15,274 bases of DNA from an uncultured Bacillota bacterium (GTDB lineage: Bacteria > Bacillota > Clostridia > Christensenellales > UBA1242). The notes below the pieces were generated by a model, which did no database searches, had not been told where the DNA came from, and saw only the letters and a list, made by a program, of their open reading frames with translations. Where the stretch lies: contig CALBYO010000079.1 of assembly GCA_937889705.1 (NCBI GenBank), positions 1 to 15,274 on the forward strand, in the 5' to 3' direction. Below are positions 1-6,717 of this stretch, one piece after another (position 1 is the first letter of the stretch; the number at the start of each line of letters is the position of its first letter). The translations under genes and the position numbers were made by a program.

Positions 1-1
1 C

Positions 2-568
2 GATATCATGGACGGCAAATTTGTTGAAAGAAAAACTTATGATTACAATACTTTAAAAAAAATAAACGCAAGCACGACAATCCCGCTTGATGTGCATTTG
101 ATGACAAAATTTGATATGTTAGAAGTAAAAGAATTCGTTCATGCTGGCGCAAATATTGTAACTTTGCATATCGAGAATTTTATTAAAAATGGCAAATTGA
201 AGGAAAATAAAATAAAAAGAATTTCTAAATATTTTGCAAAAACAAATTGTTTGTTTGGGCTTTCAATTAAACCAAAAACTGAACTTAAATATCTGGAAAA
301 AGTTTTGCAATATGTGGATTTGGCATTGGTTATGAGTGTTGAGCCTGGCAAGAGTGGGCAAAGTTTTATTGAAGAATCTTACAACAGAGTTGCAAAAATT
401 AACGAAATTAGAAACTCAAAAAATTTAGATTTTTTAATTGAAGTTGACGGGGGAATAAATCCGGAAATATCTTGCAAATTAAAAAAACTTGGCGCAAATA
501 TGGTTGTTTCTGGAAATTATGTTTTTAAATCAGAAAATAAAAAAGAAACGATAAAAATGTTTAAATAA
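2..568 (+). CDS. rpe: Ribulose-phosphate 3-epimerase, 5' end cut off by window edge
   Basis: The protein interconverts D-ribulose 5-phosphate and D-xylulose 5-phosphate in the cytoplasmic pentose phosphate pathway. The reading frame is open to the window edge and its first visible residues are DIMDGKFV, the core of the family motif H-[IV]-D-[IV]-M-D-G, so the ATG at position 8 is internal. About 188 residues are visible of a usual 215-225. Other TIM-barrel marks follow in the right order: VHLMT (metal-binding His), GLSIKPKTE, the phosphate loop MSVEPGKSGQSF, the metal and catalytic Asp in EVDGGI, and the second phosphate site GANMVVSGNYVF. The phosphate loop reads PGKSGQ where most members have PGFGGQ. 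An allulose-6-phosphate epimerase is the main alternative, because the two families share these motifs. The gene ends at a hairpin facing a convergent gene. Confidence 0.9.
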   Translation, partial: DIMDGKFVERKTYDYNTLKKINASTTIPLDVHLMTKFDMLEVKEFVHAGANIVTLHIENFIKNGKLKENKIKRISKYFAKTNCLFGLSIKPKTELKYLEKVLQYVDLALVMSVEPGKSGQSFIEESYNRVAKINEIRNSKNLDFLIEVDGGINPEISCKLKKLGANMVVSGNYVFKSENKKETIKMFK

Positions 569-600
569 TTAAAAAATATGAAAAAATATTGAAAAAATTA

Positions 601-632
601 AAAAATATGCTATTTTTTTGCATATTTTTTTT
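601..632. terminator. Bidirectional hairpin terminator between rpe and the DUF4363 gene
   Basis: A perfect 10-bp stem pairs AAAAATATGC (601-610) with GCATATTTTT (620-629) around a 9-nt T-rich loop. On the plus strand it runs into a T tract, and read from the minus strand the A-rich flank also gives a U run. It lies between the stop codons of two convergent genes (568 and 634), where one hairpin would serve both. The stem has only two G-C pairs, so its strength is uncertain. Confidence 0.6.
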
Positions 633-633
633 G

Positions 634-1023
634 TTAAAAGATATTTTGAATTGAAATTCCAATCACATGTTTGTAGCCTTTTAAATAAAACTTAACGAGT
701 TTCAAACTTTCATAATATTGGTCTTTATTGCTGTCCTTTGTTGCGGTTTGCATTTTGTTGATTTCCACACCTATGTCTTCTATATCTTTGTGGTTTACGA
801 AATTGCAAAGCACGCTTTCTTTTGCCGTCCAATATTCTTCAAGTTCGTTCGTTTGTGCAATTAATTTTGTGTCGTTGATGTCGTCAAGTGCGATAAAATT
901 TTCATAAATTGTATTAACACGTGCTTCGACTTCTGCCAAATATTTATCCGCCAATACTTGTTCGACAACGCATACTGCAATTAAAAGCAGAATTATAATT
1001 GTAATGTTGATAAATTTTTTCAT
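634..1023 (-). CDS. DUF4363 family protein, membrane-anchored
   Basis: This 129-residue protein of unknown function starts with one hydrophobic segment (residues about 4-25), either a signal anchor or an uncleaved signal peptide. A helical domain follows that contains W-x-x-K-E-S-V-L-C and F-V-N-H-K-D-I-E-D-I, the pattern of DUF4363. In Firmicutes this family typically sits directly after a DUF421 gene, as here. The start ATG at 1023 overlaps the TGA of the DUF421 gene (ATGA), and an AGGAG site lies about 8 nt upstream inside that gene, which suggests translational coupling and a joint function at the membrane. Family assignment is fairly secure; molecular function is not known. Confidence 0.8.
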   Translation of the reverse strand: MKKFINITIIILLLIAVCVVEQVLADKYLAEVEARVNTIYENFIALDDINDTKLIAQTNELEEYWTAKESVLCNFVNHKDIEDIGVEINKMQTATKDSNKDQYYESLKLVKFYLKGYKHVIGISIQNIF

Positions 1024-1781
1024 GCTAGGTTCTCCTTTTTATACTCACATTGGAAAACCTTTCCCTTGCCTTTTTTTGTTTGAAAATAAATTTTGCCGTT
1101 GCCATCAAGAGTTGTCACCAAAATATCTTTAACTTTTTTAGTTTTTGTTTTTTCCAAAATCCAGTTGATAAACCCTTCGTCAACATTTGCAATTTTTACA
1201 TTATTTTTCATTACTGAGCCTTCGGAAATTATTGTCACAGGAATTACAGTTTGTTCTTTGTCTGGAATAATATTGATTTCTTCCTCATTTTTAACAATTT
1301 GCGAAGTTGCTAAATCTTGAATTGTTACAGGGGAACTTTCTTTTTTTGGCAAAACATTTACAGTTCCGTTTGTTTCAACAATCGCGTATTGAATTTCATC
1401 TATTGAAAAATAGTTGCAACCGCGAATTGATTCAAACAAATCGTCAAGCGAGATATTAAGTTTTTGAAGTGCATCGTAGTCAATGCCTTCTGGGTTTATA
1501 ACAATAACTGGTTTACCGCTGATAACTCTGTTCATGACATCGCTTTTTCGAGTTAGTATTGTTAAGAAAAAATGGACTGCAACGAGAGTGAGAAGTGGAA
1601 CAACGCCGTGCAAAACTGGCACAGCACTTTCTGCCATTGGTATTGTTGCTAGGTCTGCAATTATCAAAGTTAAAACAAGTTCAAAAGGCTGCATTTGACC
1701 AAGTTGCCTTTTGCCCATCAACCTAAAAACAAATAAAACTAACGCGTATATTAAAATTGATCTTATTAATAATGTAAACAT
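1020..1781 (-). CDS. DUF421 (YetF-like) membrane protein
   Basis: A 253-residue inner-membrane protein of the DUF421/YetF family. Three hydrophobic helices cover roughly the first 85 residues. The hallmark GKRQLGQMQPFELVLT lies between the first two helices and is followed by DLATIPM. The soluble domain starts SGKPVIVINPEGIDYDALQK and continues with LDDLFESIRG and IQYAIVETNG, all typical of the family. DUF421 proteins are found in many spore-formers, and some copies (2Duf, YetF) are linked to spore membranes, but this copy's role cannot be read from sequence. I chose the ATG at 1781 because the in-frame TTG at 1817 lies inside the terminator hairpin of the preceding gene, and because family members usually begin about 20-25 residues before GKR. 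I saw no strong ribosome binding site. The gene is coupled to the DUF4363 gene downstream. Confidence 0.85.
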   Translation of the reverse strand: MFTLLIRSILIYALVLFVFRLMGKRQLGQMQPFELVLTLIIADLATIPMAESAVPVLHGVVPLLTLVAVHFFLTILTRKSDVMNRVISGKPVIVINPEGIDYDALQKLNISLDDLFESIRGCNYFSIDEIQYAIVETNGTVNVLPKKESSPVTIQDLATSQIVKNEEEINIIPDKEQTVIPVTIISEGSVMKNNVKIANVDEGFINWILEKTKTKKVKDILVTTLDGNGKIYFQTKKGKGKVFQCEYKKENLA

Positions 1782-1802
1782 ACATATATTTTCAATAATT
1801 TT

Positions 1803-1830
1803 AAAAAAAATATGCAAAATTGCATATTTT
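1803..1830 (-). terminator. Rho-independent-type terminator after the acyltransferase-like gene
   Basis: A near-perfect palindrome at 1807-1830 has 11-bp arms (AAAATATGCAA and TTGCATATTTT) around 2 bases. Read on the minus strand it runs straight into a T8 tract, immediately after the stop codon of the gene at 1829-2959. The core arms match those of the hairpin at 601-629. The stem is AT-rich, but its position and U tract fit a terminator. Confidence 0.65.
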
Positions 1831-2959
1831 AGTTGTTATTTATGTCTTTTATGTAGCACCTTCTGCGTTTATGGTTTTCATGTTCAAAGTTTTTCCATTG
1901 ATTTTGGATTCTAGAATTATCTTCCAAATTCAAGTTTGTTTCGCACCATTGAATGTCTAAATCAACCATTGTGTCAATTAAGAATTTCATGATAAGTGCG
2001 TTTACGCCTTTTGCTCTGTATTCTGGAAGAACGCCGGTGAGTGCAAGATCCACGCCTTCTGGTTTTTTAATTGCTTTGAAAATTCCGAGTATTGCAGGGT
2101 GGAAAATCTTACCTTTTGTTTTTTGAATAACTTTTGTAATTGATGGAATTGCGAAACCAAAAGCAACAACTTTATCATTCTCGTCAACTATTGTCATGAA
2201 CAATTTTTGGTTTAAGAACAATCTAAATTGTGAAATGATTTGATTTCTAAGTTTGTCTGTGAATGGGATTGTTCCATAAAGTGGAGCGTAAACTTCGTCA
2301 ACAACCTTAAAAATACCATCTTGATATTTGTTTATGTATTCAGTCATATTTTTTGCAGTGCCGTATCTTAAATTATATTTTTTCATAACGGCTTCGGCAA
2401 TTCTATTTACTCTTTCATTATGTTCTGCTGGTTTGTAAAGTTTATATTCAACATAGTCAACTTCTTTCGCATAACCGCATTTTTCCATCAATTCTGGATA
2501 ATATGGATAATTGTATTGTTCTTCAAAAGTTGATAATTTATCAAAACCTTCAATAAGCATTGCTTCGCGGTCTAGGTCATTAAAACCGAGTGGGCCATGA
2601 ACCAAATTCATGCCTTTTTCGCGTGCATAGTTTTCAACTGCATTGAAAAGCGCTTTCGCAACTTTTTCATCATTTACGCAATCAAACCTTGAAAACCTAA
2701 CGCGTTTTTCGCCGGTTTTATCGTTATATAATCTTTGAATTATGCCGGCAATTCTACCAACTACTTTGCCATTTTCTTTGGCTAAAAAATATTTTGCTTC
2801 GCAATCTTCGTAAGAAACATTTTTCTTAGGGTCAAACATACTTAATTCGTCTGCTGTGATTGCTGGGCAAAAATATGGATTATTTTTATATAATTTATTA
2901 GGAAATTCAACAAATTCTTTTCTTTCTTTTTTTGTTTTTACTTCAATAATTTCAATCAT
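1829..2959 (-). CDS. Acyltransferase-fold (GNAT superfamily, YghO-like) protein
   Basis: A 376-residue soluble protein. The N-terminal part (KYFLAKENGKVVGRIAGII, about residues 51-69) has the strand-turn pattern of GNAT acetyltransferases. The middle carries GPLGFNDLDREAMLIEGFD and YNYPYYPELMEKCGY, a signature I associate with YghO-like proteins of the acyl-CoA N-acyltransferase superfamily. The C-terminal half contains VVAFGFAIPS and LTGVLPEYRAKGVNALI; the latter resembles the acetyl-CoA pyrophosphate-binding loop (R/Q-x-x-G-x-G/A) of a second GNAT module. The substrate is unknown. The ATG at 2959 is preferred over an upstream TTG because a clear AAAGGTG site lies 5 nt before it. Probably transcribed alone, with a terminator directly after the stop. 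Confidence 0.65.
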   Translation of the reverse strand: MIEIIEVKTKKERKEFVEFPNKLYKNNPYFCPAITADELSMFDPKKNVSYEDCEAKYFLAKENGKVVGRIAGIIQRLYNDKTGEKRVRFSRFDCVNDEKVAKALFNAVENYAREKGMNLVHGPLGFNDLDREAMLIEGFDKLSTFEEQYNYPYYPELMEKCGYAKEVDYVEYKLYKPAEHNERVNRIAEAVMKKYNLRYGTAKNMTEYINKYQDGIFKVVDEVYAPLYGTIPFTDKLRNQIISQFRLFLNQKLFMTIVDENDKVVAFGFAIPSITKVIQKTKGKIFHPAILGIFKAIKKPEGVDLALTGVLPEYRAKGVNALIMKFLIDTMVDLDIQWCETNLNLEDNSRIQNQWKNFEHENHKRRRCYIKDINNN

Positions 2960-3025
2960 AAATACACCTTTTGTTAAAATAAGCAAACTGATTGTAACAT
3001 ATTAAAAGATTAAAATAAAGTGTTT

Positions 3026-3361
3026 TTACAAAAAAAGTTTTTCTCCGATAAAAACTTGTTTAACATCGTTTAGCGATTTGATTTCATTCACATTAATGTT
3101 ATATGAATTTGCAATGCTGCCAAGAGTTTCGGTTGGTTGAACGATATGGCAATATTGTGATGATGGTGGAATTATTAACACATCGCCAAAACTAACATTT
3201 TTGAGTTTGCCGTTTATAAGGTCAAATTCCGAGGCGTTAAAGTTGAATTTTTTTGCAAAGTTTTCCGTGTCAAAAACGCCATTTTCAAGAGTGTAAACCT
3301 CGTCACTTTTTTTTACTCGATAGAACCAAGGCTGATAGTTGTTATACAAACTTATTTTCAT
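3026..3361 (-). CDS. Small LysM-domain protein without a signal peptide
   Basis: A 111-residue protein with one clear LysM repeat at its C-terminus (about residues 69-111: CHIVQPTETLGSIANSYNIN, then EIKSLN and IGEKLFL). LysM repeats bind N-acetylglucosamine-containing glycans such as peptidoglycan. A second, degenerate LysM-like stretch lies before it (YRVKKSDEV, then FAKKFNFNASEFDLING and FGDVLIIPP). There is no hydrophobic leader, so the protein is predicted to stay in the cytoplasm or mother cell unless exported another way; spore-coat LysM proteins such as SafA also lack classical leaders. The ATG at 3361 follows a GGAG site at a 6-nt spacing, which favours it over the TTG at 3373. Role unknown. 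Confidence 0.75.
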   Translation of the reverse strand: MKISLYNNYQPWFYRVKKSDEVYTLENGVFDTENFAKKFNFNASEFDLINGKLKNVSFGDVLIIPPSSQYCHIVQPTETLGSIANSYNINVNEIKSLNDVKQVFIGEKLFL

Positions 3362-3399
3362 AAAATTCTCCAATTAATAAAATATATATTCATCAAAAT

Positions 3400-3460
3400 G
3401 CAAATTTTGAACTTAAAATAAAAAGTTTTTTGTTGAAATTTTGGTGATATTCAAATTTGC
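3400..3460. repeat. Imperfect inverted repeat in the LysM/flippase divergent spacer
   Basis: GCAAATTTTGAA at 3400-3411 faces TTCAAATTTGC at 3450-3460, an inverted repeat with one extra T in the left arm and a 38-nt gap. The right arm lies between the predicted -35 and -10 of the flippase gene, and the left arm lies about 40 nt upstream of the LysM gene start. It could be an operator pair or a chance AT-rich match. Confidence 0.35.
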
Positions 3461-3470
3461 TTTCTAATAT
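3441..3470 (+). promoter_or_regulatory. Predicted promoter of the flippase gene
   Basis: TTGGTG (3441-3446) and TAATAT (3465-3470) are spaced 18 nt apart and resemble a sigma-A promoter. Transcription would begin near 3477, just before the AGAGG ribosome binding site at 3480-3484. This supports the TTG at 3490 as start codon and argues against the in-frame TTG at 3457, which would lie upstream of the transcript. Confidence 0.5.
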
Positions 3471-3489
3471 ATTTAATCGAGAGGAAATT

Positions 3490-5016
3490 TTGAAATCACT
3501 TTTTAAGACGGTTGCTTATATAACCATATTTTCAATTATAACCCGCGCACTTGGGTTTATTTTTCGCATATATCTATCGCGAGCATTAGGAGCAGAGGCG
3601 TTAGGACTTTATCAGGTGTCCATTTCTGTTTTTATGGTGCTTTTGACGATTGTTGCGTCTGGGATGCCAGTTGTTATATCAAAACTGACAGCCAAATATC
3701 ATGCACAAAATGATAAAAAATCGGAAGGCAGTTTGATGACGACCGCGCTTTTAATATCGCTTATTACATCAATAATTTTAATTGCTTTTGTGCTTATATT
3801 TAAAGGATTATTTTCCAAAATTTTCGCAGATGATAGATGTTATACTATCTTGCTTGTTATGTTGCCTGCAATTTTATGCAGTGCTATTTACAATGTTTTC
3901 CGCGGTGCAATGTGGGGACATTCCAACTATTTTTGCTATTGTATAACAGAACTTTTTGAACAAATTGCAAGGATTGCCATTTGTGTGTTTATGCTATCGT
4001 TTGGATTGACTTCGCTTAGTCCGTCAATAAGTGCTGGTTTGTCGTTGACGATTGCGACTGTATTATCGGCGATTTTAGCAATGGTTTTGTATTTTGTATA
4101 TGGTGGAAGATTGAACAAACCAAACGATATTTATAAAGAAGTTTTGAAGTCGTCAACTTCTATAACAGGTGTGAGGGTGGCATCAAGTTTGGTGCAGCCA
4201 ATTATCGCTCTTATAATTCCTGCTAGACTTATTGCCGCAGGCTATACGAGTGCACAAGCGATGAGTATTTTTGGAATTGCACTTGGAATGACAATGCCGC
4301 TGCTATTTATTCCTGTCACGCTAGTTGGTTCGCTCTCAATGGTTCTAATTCCTGACATTTCAACTGCTATTGTCAAAAATGACACCGAGCATGTTAATAA
4401 CAGAATTTCGTCATCAATTTTGTTCACGCTTATAATTACATTCTTGATGATACCTTTGTATATTGGCGCAGGGGATAATATTGGCTTGTTTTTCTATGAT
4501 AATTTACAAAGCGGACAACTGCTTGCAGCCGCTGCCTGGACAATGCTTCCTTTTGCGCTTATTAACATAACTTCGTCAATCTTAAATGCTCTTGGGCTCG
4601 AAGTTAAGTCGTTTGTAAACTATATTGTCGGTTCAATATTCATGTTTATTTGCATAATTTTCTTGCCAAAATTAATTGGAATTAGAGCACTTATTTGGGG
4701 AATGGGTTCATGCGTAACTGTTGCATCTCTGTTGAATATTAGAATGATAAAAAAGAAAACAAATTTAAAACTAAATTTGTTTAAACCTATTTTAAAATTG
4801 TCGATTATTTCTTTGCCAACCGCTGCACTTACATATTTCGTGACGAGCCTGCTTTCAAACTTTATGCCGCTATTTTTCAATCTTGCCATTTCGTGTACGC
4901 TCGGCGCTATAATGTTTGTTTTGCTTTGCATGATGTTTGGAATTTTAAACATTCAAAGTATGTTTGTTGAAGTAAAAACATATTTTAAATCTAAAAAGAA
5001 AAAGAAGGCTAGTTAA
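3490..5016 (+). CDS. SpoVB/MurJ-like lipid-linked oligosaccharide flippase
   Basis: A 508-residue polytopic membrane protein of the MATE-like polysaccharide-transporter superfamily. It has around a dozen or more hydrophobic helices, and its length matches SpoVB (about 520). Family marks include TRALGFIFRIYLSRALGAEA near the N-terminus, GLYQVSISVFMVLLTIVASGMPVVISKL, AIYNVFRGAMWG (SpoVB has a similar FRGYFQG), and TELFEQIARI. SpoVB-type proteins act in spore cortex peptidoglycan synthesis, while MurJ flips lipid II; sequence alone does not decide between these roles or another exported glycan. The TTG at 3490 is chosen because AGAGG lies 5 nt before it and the predicted promoter lies upstream of it. 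The C-terminus is strongly basic (SKKKKKAS). The last 8 bases overlap the end of the convergent reductase gene, with no separate terminator. Confidence 0.85.
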   Translation: MKSLFKTVAYITIFSIITRALGFIFRIYLSRALGAEALGLYQVSISVFMVLLTIVASGMPVVISKLTAKYHAQNDKKSEGSLMTTALLISLITSIILIAFVLIFKGLFSKIFADDRCYTILLVMLPAILCSAIYNVFRGAMWGHSNYFCYCITELFEQIARIAICVFMLSFGLTSLSPSISAGLSLTIATVLSAILAMVLYFVYGGRLNKPNDIYKEVLKSSTSITGVRVASSLVQPIIALIIPARLIAAGYTSAQAMSIFGIALGMTMPLLFIPVTLVGSLSMVLIPDISTAIVKNDTEHVNNRISSSILFTLIITFLMIPLYIGAGDNIGLFFYDNLQSGQLLAAAAWTMLPFALINITSSILNALGLEVKSFVNYIVGSIFMFICIIFLPKLIGIRALIWGMGSCVTVASLLNIRMIKKKTNLKLNLFKPILKLSIISLPTAALTYFVTSLLSNFMPLFFNLAISCTLGAIMFVLLCMMFGILNIQSMFVEVKTYFKSKKKKKAS

Positions 5017-5749
5017 TCCAGCCTCCATCTATGGTCAAACATTGACCTGTTATGAATGATGCGTCTTCTGACGACAAAAAGTAAATTGCATTTGCGACAT
5101 CGCTTGGATATCCAATTCTGCCGAGCGGTGTTTCATCTATTATTTGCTGTTTTTCTTCTTCGGAAAGTTCGCTGTTCATATCGGTATCAATCAAACCAGG
5201 GCAAACGCAGTTGACATTGATATTTGATGGGCCAAGTTCTTTGGCGAGTGATTTCATAAGCCCAATTTGACCTGCTTTGCTCGCACAATACAAATTCTCG
5301 CAAGATGAGCCGTTCAAACCCCAAATTGATGAAACAAACACGATTTTTCCGCTTTTTTGGTCTATCATTGATGGCAAAAATGGTTTTATTGTGTTAAAAA
5401 CTCCTTTTAAATTGGTGTTTAACATTTCGTCATAGTCATTTTCAGTTAAGTCAATAAAAGGAGCAATTTTGCTTGTTCCAGCATTGGCAACTATGACATC
5501 AATTTTGCCAAAAGTTGACAAAACAGAATGAGCAACGGTTTGCATTTGGCTGAAAGAAGCGACATCTGCCTTGAATGATTGAACAATTGAATTTGGATAT
5601 TTTTTGTTGAGTTCGATAATTATATTTTTTGCTTTTTCTTCCGATTTTAGATAGGTAAAGGCAACATTAAAGCCTTTTGATGCAAAAAGTTCAACTGTTT
5701 TTTTGCCTATTCCGCGAGTTCCGCCTGTGATAAATACATTTTTATTCAT
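5009..5749 (-). CDS. FabG-like short-chain dehydrogenase/reductase
   Basis: A 246-residue classical SDR, the usual FabG length. It has the NAD(P)-binding TGGTRGIG (residues 8-15), NAG (89-91), catalytic Asn113 in NLKG, Ser140/141, and Tyr154-x3-Lys158 in YCASK. CPGLIDTDM and the C-terminal FITGQCLTIDGGW are typical of 3-oxoacyl-ACP reductases. Arg12 in the glycine loop favours NADPH. FabG reduces 3-oxoacyl-ACP in fatty acid synthesis, but this gene stands alone, not in a fab operon, so the substrate may differ. No ribosome binding site precedes the ATG; a perfect TATAAT (minus strand, 5756-5761) ends 6 nt before it, suggesting a leaderless transcript. The 3' end overlaps the flippase gene by 8 bases. 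Confidence 0.85.
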   Translation of the reverse strand: MNKNVFITGGTRGIGKKTVELFASKGFNVAFTYLKSEEKAKNIIIELNKKYPNSIVQSFKADVASFSQMQTVAHSVLSTFGKIDVIVANAGTSKIAPFIDLTENDYDEMLNTNLKGVFNTIKPFLPSMIDQKSGKIVFVSSIWGLNGSSCENLYCASKAGQIGLMKSLAKELGPSNINVNCVCPGLIDTDMNSELSEEEKQQIIDETPLGRIGYPSDVANAIYFLSSEDASFITGQCLTIDGGWIN

Positions 5750-5755
5750 AAATTT

Positions 5756-5761
5756 ATTATA
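5756..5761 (-). promoter_or_regulatory. -10 box of the FabG-like gene, leaderless spacing
   Basis: On the minus strand TATAAT is followed by six bases (AAATTT) and then the ATG at 5749. With usual spacing, transcription would begin at or next to the A of the start codon. The -35 is weak (TTGCTT at a 15-nt spacing). Confidence 0.55.
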
Positions 5762-5807
5762 ACATCACTCAATCAAAAGCAAAAATAATTTATCAAATCT
5801 TGCTTAA

Positions 5808-5842
5808 ATAGTTTGAAAAAATCTTTTTTAATTATAAACTAT
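5808..5842. repeat. Nested inverted repeat over the rluA-like promoter
   Basis: ATAGTTT (5808-5814) and AAACTAT (5836-5842) form a 7-bp inverted repeat that encloses a second one, A6 (5816-5821) against T6 (5824-5829). The right outer arm covers part of the presumed -10 and ends 4 nt before the ATG at 5847. This is the place for an operator or a start-site hairpin, but the sequence is very AT-rich. Confidence 0.4.
5833..5838 (+). promoter_or_regulatory. Candidate -10 box of the rluA-like gene
   Basis: TATAAA at 5833-5838 lies 8 nt before the ATG at 5847, and no ribosome binding site is present between them. A leaderless or nearly leaderless transcript would result. No convincing -35 at the right spacing (TTGAAA lies only 14 nt upstream). 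Confidence 0.35.
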
Positions 5843-5846
5843 CAGC

Positions 5847-6710
5847 ATGAAAAAGATTGAAATAATGGCAAGTGAAAAAGACAAAGTTTTGAATTTGGTT
5901 TCAAAGAATATCCCTGAAATCAGTTTTGCCTATGCAAACAAACTTTTGAGGCAAAAAGATATTAGGGTGGACAATAAAAAAGTTGGCGACAATGTAATGG
6001 TGCAGCCAGACAGCATCATAACTGTTTTTGTGCCAGACGATGTTATGGCTAAACAAGAAATTGCTTTTGATATAGTTTATTCGGACGATAAGTTGCTTAT
6101 CGTTTTTAAACCAAAGGGCATTGAAGTGACAGGTGAAGGATTAAATCTTTCCAATCTTGTTTGCAAAAAACTCGAAAATAAAAACATTTTTGCACTTAAC
6201 AGGCTAGACCGCAACACCGAAGGGCTTGTTTTGTTTGCTGTTGGTAAAGACAATTATAACAACATCAAAAAAAGCATGAACAAAGGTGAAATCACAAAAG
6301 TTTACATGGCGGAAGTTGTTGGAGTTCCAAAATGGGACGAATTAACAGCGGTTAATTATTTACAAAAAGATGAAGAAAAAAGCGAAGTTAAAATTTTTGA
6401 CAAGCCTGTTAAAAATTCCGTTAAAATTGAAAGTCACTTTACGGTAGTAAGTAGAACTAGCGGCGGAACGAGTATTCTTGCGATTGAAATCAAAAATGGC
6501 AAAACCCATCAAATAAGGGCTCAACTTGCGCATTTAGGTTTTGCGATTGTTGGTGATGGCAAATATGGTAAAAATGCAGACAATAAAAAGTTTAAGTCAA
6601 AAACTCAAAAATTAACTGCAATTAGGCTTAAATTTGCGTTTAAAGATGCAAGTTTGAGATATTTAAACGATAAAGACATAGAAGTTAAGCCAACTTGGCT
6701 TAAAGTGTAG
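5847..6710 (+). CDS. RluA-family RNA pseudouridine synthase
   Basis: A 287-residue enzyme that isomerises uridine to pseudouridine in ribosomal RNA or tRNA. An S4 RNA-binding domain covers about residues 1-60 (FAYANKLLRQKDIRVDNKKV). The catalytic domain follows, with the active-site loop LNRLDRNTEG (Asp121 is the nucleophile) and the family C-terminal motif GKTHQIRAQLAHLGF followed by VGDGKYG. Most RluA enzymes read HRLD-x-x-TSG here, so the His-to-Asn and Ser-to-Glu changes are unusual, but the essential Asp is kept. The S4 plus RluA layout resembles RluC/RluD; the target position cannot be assigned. It is the first gene of a two-gene unit, 7 bases before the next start. Confidence 0.88.
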   Translation: MKKIEIMASEKDKVLNLVSKNIPEISFAYANKLLRQKDIRVDNKKVGDNVMVQPDSIITVFVPDDVMAKQEIAFDIVYSDDKLLIVFKPKGIEVTGEGLNLSNLVCKKLENKNIFALNRLDRNTEGLVLFAVGKDNYNNIKKSMNKGEITKVYMAEVVGVPKWDELTAVNYLQKDEEKSEVKIFDKPVKNSVKIESHFTVVSRTSGGTSILAIEIKNGKTHQIRAQLAHLGFAIVGDGKYGKNADNKKFKSKTQKLTAIRLKFAFKDASLRYLNDKDIEVKPTWLKV

Positions 6711-6717
6711 GCGTGCT

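Noticed and set aside
1782..1817. Longer DUF421 N-terminus from a TTG at 1817
   Set aside because: That codon lies inside the terminator hairpin of the preceding gene, and family members start near the ATG at 1781.
3457..3489. Longer flippase N-terminus from a TTG at 3457
   Set aside because: It has no ribosome binding site and lies upstream of the predicted transcription start, while TTG 3490 has AGAGG at a good distance.
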